Shown piece after piece: positions 5,135 to 9,374 of a stretch of 9,374 nt of DNA. The notes under the pieces were generated by a model. That model worked only from the letters and a program-made list of their open reading frames with translations, did not search any database and was not told where the DNA came from. The stretch lies in NCBI GenBank assembly GCA_903872785.1, contig CAIQLZ010000106.1:1-9374 (forward strand), written 5' to 3'. Position 1 is the stretch's first letter; every line of letters begins with the position of its first letter. This stretch comes from Candidatus Levyibacteriota bacterium (lineage in GTDB: Bacteria; Patescibacteriota; Microgenomatia; Levybacterales; UBA12049). The position numbers and the translations under genes were made by a program.

Positions 5135-6385
5135 ATGGAAAAGAAAAATAAATTAAGCATTTTGCTGGTTTCATCTTACGCTTTTACTAGAGAGCCTGGG
5201 GGAGTAAAAGATTTCATTTTGGGATTAAGGAAAGCTTTGTGCAAAAACGCCTGTATCGTTAAAGTTGTCGCTCCGGGGACCAAAGATGCTCAAAAAAAAG
5301 GCTTGGTTGATTTCGTTTTGGGTATGGACTTAAAGATCGTCACTGATCAAACAGAATTTAGAATTGGTTTTTCACGGAAAGAAACAGCCCTGAAGATACT
5401 CGAAATTGTTAAACCGGACATTATTGTTATTCATGAACCTTTTGTGCCTTCGATCGGGCATACGATAATTTCAGCTGTTGCCGGAGCAAAAGACAAAAGA
5501 TCCCGGCCTGTTATTATAGGACAGTTTCACGCCAGAAGAGAAAAGTTTAATTGGTCCCTAAAAATAGCTGAATTTGTTGTCAGATATTTGATCCGCCGGC
5601 CGAAATTTGACAGAAGAACTATTTTAAGTTTTAGTTCAGGTTACGCAACAACAATCAACAATAATTTGAATGCCAGAATTGCGGTGTCGGAGGCTACGAA
5701 AAAATTTTGGCAAAAAAAGTCAATCGCTGAGTACAAAATTATTTATAACGGGATAGATGCAAATAGACTTACAATTAGCGGTTCCAAAATAACCAGTTGG
5801 AAAAAAGAAGGAGGGAAGATAATTCTTTTTGCAGGCAGGCATGATCCCAAAAAGGGAATAGATGATTTGCTAAATGCACTAAATATTTTGGTGCAAAACG
5901 GTCATGAGGATATCCTGCTTAAAATTGCCGGTATTGGGGAAATGACTAAGACTTTGCAAAAAATGGTCAAAAAATTACATTTACAAAAATATGTTCAGTT
6001 TGCTGGTGTTTTACCTTATGCCGTACTTGCAAAAGCCTACAGAACTGCCGATTTGGTTGTCGCGCCGTCTACGGGAGGGGAAGGGTTTAACCGGACTATA
6101 ATTGAGGCCCGTTCCTGCGGAGCGCTCGTTGTCTGCACGGATATTGACGGGCATCGGGAAGCAATCGGCAAGGATTTATCTCCTTTCATGGCAAAACCCA
6201 AAAATCCGCGCAGTTTAAGTCAGCAAATTATGACGGTTTTGAATCTAAATGAAGCAAGAAAAAAGAGAATGCGCAAAGGTGGGGCAAGGGAAGTTAAATC
6301 ATTGTTTAGTTGGAACAGTATAGCTAAACAACATATCCTTTTTTACAAAAGCCTGATTTCTAAATATGATAATCCAGGAGGTTAG
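5135..6385 (+). CDS. GT4-family glycosyltransferase (PimA/WcaI-like GT-B fold)
   Basis: This 416-residue glycosyltransferase probably transfers a sugar from a nucleotide-sugar donor to an envelope acceptor at the cytoplasmic face of the membrane. The acceptor-side domain begins with LSILLVSSYAFTREPGGVKDF (7-27), where the GGV glycine loop is typical, followed by IIVIHEPF (96-103) and GQFHARRE (129-136). The donor domain has AVSEATKKFW (183-192), IIYNGID (202-208), ILFAGRHDPKKGIDDLLNAL (230-249), and the EX7E pair E316/E324 in GEGFNRTIIEA, then GHREAI. I chose ATG 5135 rather than upstream TTG 5105 or ATG 5117: homology begins here, and a TATAAT at 5120-5125 would place the mRNA start just before it. 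There is no SD, so translation may be leaderless. It stands alone on the plus strand inside a minus-strand ribosomal cluster. Its specificity cannot be read from sequence. Confidence 0.92.
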   Translation: MEKKNKLSILLVSSYAFTREPGGVKDFILGLRKALCKNACIVKVVAPGTKDAQKKGLVDFVLGMDLKIVTDQTEFRIGFSRKETALKILEIVKPDIIVIHEPFVPSIGHTIISAVAGAKDKRSRPVIIGQFHARREKFNWSLKIAEFVVRYLIRRPKFDRRTILSFSSGYATTINNNLNARIAVSEATKKFWQKKSIAEYKIIYNGIDANRLTISGSKITSWKKEGGKIILFAGRHDPKKGIDDLLNALNILVQNGHEDILLKIAGIGEMTKTLQKMVKKLHLQKYVQFAGVLPYAVLAKAYRTADLVVAPSTGGEGFNRTIIEARSCGALVVCTDIDGHREAIGKDLSPFMAKPKNPRSLSQQIMTVLNLNEARKKRMRKGGAREVKSLFSWNSIAKQHILFYKSLISKYDNPGG

Positions 6386-6415
6386 GTAAGATTTTGTTAA
6401 ATCTCCAGCCTAATC
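6380..6415. terminator. Possible weak bidirectional hairpin between convergent genes
   Basis: The outer stem GGTTAGG (6380-6386) pairs with CCTAATC (6409-6415), including one G-U on the plus strand. It encloses a perfect inner stem, AGATTT/AAATCT (6389-6394/6399-6404). It lies across the 11-base gap between the stops of the glycosyltransferase and rplA. No T-run follows, so it is at best a weak terminator. Confidence 0.3.
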
Positions 6416-7218
6416 CCAGGAGACATAGTAGATTTCAGTGTTACGTTTTGGATCTTTTCTTTTTTTACCGCTTCGATTAAGGTGTTAATATTTTCCGCTA
6501 ATTTTTTGTTCCCAAAGGACATTTTCCCGACAGCCAGATGGATAATCGGAGCTTTTGTTTCGGTTTTGAAGTTAATCTGACCTTTTTTAAAGTTCTCGGC
6601 AGCTTTTTCAGGATCTTTCACCAGTGTTGCATTTTTTTGATTCGGCATCAGGCCGCGGGGTCCCAGAATTTTAGCAACGCGGGCAAGCTTAGGCATCATC
6701 ATTGGGTTGGCCAAAAGAACATCAAAATCAATTTGTCCAAGCGCTACTCTTGCCAATAAGTCGTCATCTGCGATTGCCACCCTTACTTGTTTTCCTGTTC
6801 CGTGGGGAAGGGTAACATTGCCGGAAATTCCAAGCTCAGTAGTATTTACGTGAAGCTCAACTGTTTCGTCAAATCTGGATCTTTTCAATTTCTCCAGCAT
6901 TTCCAATCCGTCCGTGAGTTTATATTTTTTGCTTCTGTCTAATTCTTCAATTGCTTTCAGATAAGATTTTGAATGGAGATTTTTCTTGGTTTTCTTTAAT
7001 TTTTTAGTTTTTGCTTTTACTTTTATTTCTTCCTTTTCCGTCTCCTTTGGTAATCCGATTTTAGCAAGTTCTTCTTCCGAAGGACCCACGGCCACAATTT
7101 TTTCTCCGCCCTTGCCGCCTTTTACGAATTTTTTCTCTTTATTTTTTTGCTTTGATTGTTGTTTTTGTTCGTTCTCGAGTGTTTCATCACCCAGATTTTT
7201 TATTTTAATCTTTCCCAT
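6397..7218 (-). CDS. rplA: 50S ribosomal protein uL1 with a charged N-terminal extension
   Basis: The 273-residue protein binds 23S rRNA and forms the L1 stalk that helps release deacylated tRNA from the E site. The uL1 core runs from about residue 82 (SKSYLKAIEELD) to the end. It includes RFDETVELHVN (115-125), TLPHGTGK (136-143), FDVLLANPMMMPKLA (165-179), KILGPRGLMPN (183-193) and the C-terminal TMSPGIRLEI. The first domain is shortened relative to E. coli, which has about ten more residues between VELHVN and TLPHG; I recall this as common in Patescibacteria. Residues 1-80 form an extension very rich in Lys, Glu and Gln with no recognisable fold, making the protein about 40 residues longer than usual. 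The start is 2 bases after the rplK stop, so the two are probably translationally coupled; no clear SD is visible. Confidence 0.95.
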   Translation of the reverse strand: MGKIKIKNLGDETLENEQKQQSKQKNKEKKFVKGGKGGEKIVAVGPSEEELAKIGLPKETEKEEIKVKAKTKKLKKTKKNLHSKSYLKAIEELDRSKKYKLTDGLEMLEKLKRSRFDETVELHVNTTELGISGNVTLPHGTGKQVRVAIADDDLLARVALGQIDFDVLLANPMMMPKLARVAKILGPRGLMPNQKNATLVKDPEKAAENFKKGQINFKTETKAPIIHLAVGKMSFGNKKLAENINTLIEAVKKEKIQNVTLKSTMSPGIRLEI

Positions 7219-7220
7219 AA

Positions 7221-7646
7221 TTATTTTACTTCTATTCCCATTGATCGTGCAGTGCCTGCAACAATTCTGGCTGCCATTTTTACGTCGGTCGTATTCAAAT
7301 CTTCCAATTTTGCTTTGGCAATTTCTTCTGCTTGCGCTTGTGTCAAGGTTCCGATCATTTCTTTCCCTGCTTTTCCCGACCCCTTTTCCTTGCTCATTGC
7401 CTTTTTGATCATTTCCGCAACTGGAGGCTTTTTGACAACAAAAGAAAATGTCTTGTCGGTATAGACTGTAATAACAGCCGGAATAATTGTTCCTTTTTGT
7501 TCTGCCGTCCTGTCGTTAAAAGCTTTGACGAATTCCATGATCGGTAATCCATGCTGTCCTAAGGCCGGACCGACCGGAGGCGCAGGTGTTGCTTCACCGG
7601 CTTTAATGTTTAATTTAATAATTGTCTTTATTTTTTTAGCTGCCAT
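7221..7646 (-). CDS. rplK: 50S ribosomal protein uL11
   Basis: The 141-residue protein is full length for uL11, which binds the GTPase-associated region of 23S rRNA next to the uL10-bL12 stalk. The N-terminal domain has [21 protein letters not shown] (11-31), with the Pro-rich face and GQHG, and IMEFVKAFN. The C-terminal rRNA-binding domain has [11 protein letters not shown] (73-83) and ends in [20 protein letters not shown], the classical C-terminal signature. The start ATG is fixed by the family N-terminus ([12 protein letters not shown]). The SD is weak or absent: the 28 bases before the ATG are nearly all A and T. It is followed by rplA after 2 bases and preceded by a small ORF after nusG. 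Confidence 0.98.
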   Translation of the reverse strand: MAAKKIKTIIKLNIKAGEATPAPPVGPALGQHGLPIMEFVKAFNDRTAEQKGTIIPAVITVYTDKTFSFVVKKPPVAEMIKKAMSKEKGSGKAGKEMIGTLTQAQAEEIAKAKLEDLNTTDVKMAARIVAGTARSMGIEVK

Positions 7647-7674
7647 ATTTTTTTAGTGTTTTTTGTTGTTAATA

Positions 7675-7854
7675 TTATTTGTTTTTAGGTCTAATATTTT
7701 TTCTATTCCTGGGCTTCTTCATTGCCTCCATCCATACTCTTTTGTTCTGTTTAGCAACCAGTTTTGTGTCTCTATCTTGAACAACACTTACGCTCCATTC
7801 ATACGAATGTAACTGGACAGAATAATCAACCCGCGTTGCTTTTTCTGCCTTCAT
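7675..7854 (-). CDS. Hypothetical 59-residue basic protein between nusG and rplK
   Basis: I do not recognise this ORF. It begins with ATG 2 bases after the nusG stop (TAACCATG) and ends 28 bases before rplK on the same strand, so it would be co-transcribed. The product begins MKAEKATRVDYSVQLHSYEW and ends in the highly basic RNRKNIRPKNK; nearly a third of residues are Lys or Arg, as in small ribosome- or RNA-binding proteins. There is no hydrophobic segment and no Cys. It has no SD and would rely on coupling to nusG. It is not bL33, secE or any other small protein usually found in this cluster. It fills most of the 210-base gap between nusG and rplK, unusual for noncoding DNA inside such a tight operon. 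A chance ORF of this length is possible in this base composition. Confidence 0.5.
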   Translation of the reverse strand: MKAEKATRVDYSVQLHSYEWSVSVVQDRDTKLVAKQNKRVWMEAMKKPRNRKNIRPKNK

Positions 7855-7856
7855 GG

Positions 7857-8450
7857 TTAAAGTTTTGCTACTTGCAGAAAATCTAATTCAACAGGTGTCT
7901 CGCGTCCGAATATCGAAACCAAAACTTTCAATTTACCTCTGGTTTCGTCAATTTCATCAACTGCCCCCAAAAAGTCGGAGAAAGGTCCGTCAACAATTTT
8001 AACGGCCTCGCCTTTGGTAAAGGCCGCTTTATATAAAGGTTCTTCCAAATTCATAAATTTCTGAATTGCTGCAACTTCTTGGTCTGAAATCGGGGTCGGT
8101 TTGTTTCCGCTGCCTATAAAGGCAGTTACTCCTTGTGTAGTTCTGACCAGAAGCCAGGACTCATCATTCAAAATCATGCGGATCAGAACATAACCTGGGA
8201 AGATTTTTTCTTTGACTGTTTCTTTTTTGCCCTGGGTTACTTTGATTGTATTGCGGGTTGGGACAATTATCTCAAAAATTCTGTCTTCAAAGCCAAGGCT
8301 TTGAATTCTTTGATGCAGTGATTTTTTAACTTTATTTTCATGCCCCGAGTAGGTGTGAACAATATACCATTTTCCGAGTGCGGCATTGTCAGCCGGTTTT
8401 TTTTCTGTTGTTTCCGTTAATGTCTGTGGTGTAACTGTTTGTTTATCCAT
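7857..8450 (-). CDS. nusG: Transcription termination/antitermination protein NusG
   Basis: The 197-residue protein binds RNA polymerase as a processivity factor and links it to the ribosome or Rho. After a polar extension of about 25 residues, the NGN domain spans about 27-135, with GKWYIVHTYSGHENKVKKSL (26-45), VPTRNTIKV (63-71), KIFPGYVLIRM (82-92) and VRTTQGVTAFIG (102-113). The KOW domain starts at KGEAVKIVDGPFSDF (146-160) and runs through GKLKVLVSIFGRETPVELDF to the end. Both domains look complete. Length is slightly above the usual 175-185 because of the N-terminal tail, which is poorly conserved in general. The start ATG is one base after the secE stop, the usual secE-nusG arrangement; there is no SD. 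Confidence 0.97.
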   Translation of the reverse strand: MDKQTVTPQTLTETTEKKPADNAALGKWYIVHTYSGHENKVKKSLHQRIQSLGFEDRIFEIIVPTRNTIKVTQGKKETVKEKIFPGYVLIRMILNDESWLLVRTTQGVTAFIGSGNKPTPISDQEVAAIQKFMNLEEPLYKAAFTKGEAVKIVDGPFSDFLGAVDEIDETRGKLKVLVSIFGRETPVELDFLQVAKL

Positions 8451-8451
8451 A

Positions 8452-8634
8452 CTATTTAATTATTAATTTTAATGCTCTGACAAAAAGGTAATCCAATCCT
8501 CCCAGAAATAATCCGACCAGCAAGCTGACGACGATCACGACGAGCGTTAAGCGTATGGTCTCTTGTCTTGTCGGCCAGACCACTTTTTTAAGTTCGTCCC
8601 GAACTTCGCGTAAAAAGCCGGTGGGCGTTGCCAT
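8452..8634 (-). CDS. secE: Preprotein translocase subunit SecE
   Basis: The 60-residue protein is the short, single-membrane-span form of SecE found in most bacteria. It clamps SecY in the SecYEG protein-export channel of the inner membrane. The amphipathic helix carries the family signature ELKKVVWPTRQET (14-26), and the membrane segment lies at about 28-52 (RLTLVVIVVSLLVGLFLGGLDYLF). It is the first gene of the operon secE-nusG-orf59-rplK-rplA and is one base from nusG. No bL33 gene or tRNA-Trp gene, frequent neighbours of secE, is seen upstream. The leader has no SD; the ATG follows a run of seven Ts in the transcript. Confidence 0.96.
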   Translation of the reverse strand: MATPTGFLREVRDELKKVVWPTRQETIRLTLVVIVVSLLVGLFLGGLDYLFVRALKLIIK

Positions 8635-8637
8635 ATT

Positions 8638-8704
8638 AAAAAAATCAAAAGTTAAAAATCAGAACTCAAAAGTACTGAAATTTTGACTTTTGCCTTTTGA
8701 ACTT
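8638..8704 (-). promoter_or_regulatory. secE leader with alternative CAAAAG/CTTTTG pairings and a T7 tract
   Basis: In the minus-strand transcript, TCAAAAG (8694-8700) and CAAAAGT (8686-8692) are followed by two copies of ACTTTTG (8667-8673 and 8646-8652). The last copy is followed by A and seven Ts (8638-8644), then the ATG at 8634. Pairing with the proximal or distal ACTTTTG is mutually exclusive, and the distal one looks terminator-like. The stems are AT-rich and weak. Confidence 0.35.
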
Positions 8705-8710
8705 TGAATT

Positions 8711-8739
8711 ATTTTAGCAAATATACGTTGACATGTAAA
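8711..8739 (-). promoter_or_regulatory. Promoter of the secE-nusG-rplKA operon
   Basis: On the minus strand, TTTACA (8734-8739) is followed after 17 bases by TAAAAT (8711-8716). Each hexamer matches consensus at 5/6. Predicted start is near 8704, giving a leader of about 70 bases. Confidence 0.65.
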
Positions 8740-8757
8740 GAGGATAGGATGTAAAAT
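8728..8757 (+). promoter_or_regulatory. Promoter of the galU-like gene
   Basis: TTGACA (8728-8733) is perfect and is followed after 18 bases by TAAAAT (8752-8757). The -35 abuts the -35 of the divergent secE promoter. Predicted start is near 8764, next to the ATG at 8766, suggesting a leaderless mRNA. Confidence 0.65.
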
Positions 8758-8765
8758 TAATAAAC

Positions 8766-9374
8766 ATGAAGAAGATTAGAAAGGTAGTTATACCAGCGGC
8801 GGGGTTTGGCACCCGTTTTTTACCTCAAACTAAAGCCATGCCTAAAGAAATGCTTCCGATCGTTGACAAACCGGTTATTCAGTATGTAGTTGAGGAGGCG
8901 GTCGCTTCGGGAATTACGGATGTGATTATTGTTACAGGGGCTTTGAAGCGAGCAATTGAAGACCATTTTGACGTAATGAATGCGGAGCTTTTGAAAAATC
9001 TTGAAGGAAGCGGCAAGCACGAGCTAATCAGTGAGGTCAAAAAAATTTCCGAGATGGCCAATTTTATTTATGTCAGGCAAAAAGGGCCGTATGGAAACGG
9101 CACGCCTGTTTTGGCTGCGGAACCGGCTATTGAAGATGAGCCGTTTGCAGTTTTATGGGGGGATGAGTTTATTTATTCAAAGCCTCCGAGGCTTGCTCAA
9201 ATGATTGAGGTTTATGAAAAATACGGTGGAGTGGTTATTTCGGGAGTAAGAATTGAGAAAAATAAGGATAGAAGCTTTCAAACACTAACTGCGATCTATA
9301 GGACAATACAATGGCTGAAAAAAAAGACGACAAAAAAGTTATTTTCTCGATGGTCAACGTCAGCAAGCTGTACG
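8766..9374 (+). CDS. galU: GalU-type UTP-glucose-1-phosphate uridylyltransferase, apparently truncated
   Basis: The product would make UDP-glucose from UTP and glucose 1-phosphate, a donor for envelope glycans. The N-terminus is a clear match: IPAAGFGTRFLPQTKAMPKEM (9-29) is the nucleotide-binding loop, then DKPVIQYVVEEAVASGI (34-50), IIVTGALKRAIEDHFD (54-69) and EPFAVLWGDEF (125-135). The usual QKEPLGLGHAV loop reads QKGPYGNGTPVL (105-116), a variant I associate with Patescibacteria-type homologues; substrate may differ. Homology ends near residue 168 (about 9270), whereas the family continues for over 100 residues with an RYG-containing strand and an EKP motif. The remaining open codons look like the upstream region and out-of-frame start of the next gene. 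The frame stays open to the window edge. There is no SD; translation is probably leaderless. Function is doubtful if the truncation is real. Confidence 0.85.
   Translation, partial: MKKIRKVVIPAAGFGTRFLPQTKAMPKEMLPIVDKPVIQYVVEEAVASGITDVIIVTGALKRAIEDHFDVMNAELLKNLEGSGKHELISEVKKISEMANFIYVRQKGPYGNGTPVLAAEPAIEDEPFAVLWGDEFIYSKPPRLAQMIEVYEKYGGVVISGVRIEKNKDRSFQTLTAIYRTIQWLKKKTTKKLFSRWSTSASCT
9311..9374 (+). CDS. ettA: Start of an EttA-like ABC-F ATPase (partial, first 21 residues)
   Basis: From ATG 9311 the frame reads MAEKKDDKKVIFSMVNVSKLY to the window edge. IFSMVNVSKLY closely resembles the opening of the EttA class of ABC-F proteins (F-x-M-x-x-V-x-K before the first Walker A). EttA binds the ribosomal E site and gates translation according to energy state. 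A plausible SD, AGGA (9300-9303), lies 7 bases upstream. It overlaps the open galU frame in a different phase. Only the first strand is visible and no Walker motif is in view, so the call rests on 21 residues. Confidence 0.55.
   Translation, partial: MAEKKDDKKVIFSMVNVSKLY

Noticed and set aside
6986..7408. Long plus-strand ORF opposite rplA and rplK
   Set aside because: It is antisense to two certain ribosomal protein genes and its Phe/Ser-rich product mirrors their Lys/Glu codons; a shadow ORF.
8820..9061. Minus-strand ORFs opposite the galU-like gene
   Set aside because: The plus frame has clear GalU motifs over the same bases; the antisense products resemble nothing and lack starts with SDs.

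Overview
The window most likely comes from a Patescibacteria (Candidate Phyla Radiation) bacterium, perhaps of the Microgenomates type. This is inference from several traits: short intergenic gaps in AT-rich DNA, few Shine-Dalgarno (SD) sites, standard stop codons throughout, large Ser/Thr/Asn/Gly-rich surface proteins with DUF2341 domains, a uL1 protein with a long charged N-terminal extension, and a GalU-like enzyme with a variant active-site loop. No 16S rRNA or other decisive marker is present.

Layout. Positions 1-3200 (+) hold two secreted or surface proteins. The first is the C-terminal 312 residues of a beta-strand-repeat protein. The second is a complete 715-residue protein built from two DUF2341 units carrying different inserts. 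Positions 3216-3422 (-) hold a small excisionase-type helix-turn-helix protein with its own strong promoter. Positions 3507-4585 (-) form a complete rplJ-rplL operon: consensus promoter, an L10-leader attenuator, uL10, bL12 and a terminator. Positions 4666-5055 (-) encode a small membrane protein, perhaps DUF2784-like. Positions 5135-6385 (+) encode a GT4 glycosyltransferase. Positions 6397-8634 (-) form a secE-nusG-orf59-rplK-rplA operon, where orf59 is an unrecognised 59-codon basic ORF between nusG and rplK. From 8766 (+) a GalU-type nucleotidyltransferase starts from a promoter back to back with the secE promoter. Its homology stops near 9270, and the start of an EttA-like ABC-F gene appears at 9311.

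The minus-strand genes are the widespread secE-nusG-rplK-rplA-rplJ-rplL cluster, here split by a glycosyltransferase on the opposite strand and a membrane protein gene. rplJL is therefore an independent transcription unit under apparent L10-leader control. The plus-strand genes suggest envelope or surface work: adhesin-like proteins, a glycosyltransferase and nucleotide-sugar synthesis.

I do not see a clearly new defence or mobile system: no CRISPR, transposase, tRNA or rRNA. The points most worth checking are the abrupt galU/ettA junction, the L10-leader attenuator, the unannotated small ORF between nusG and rplK, a possible second attenuator in the secE leader, and the modular DUF2341 protein.
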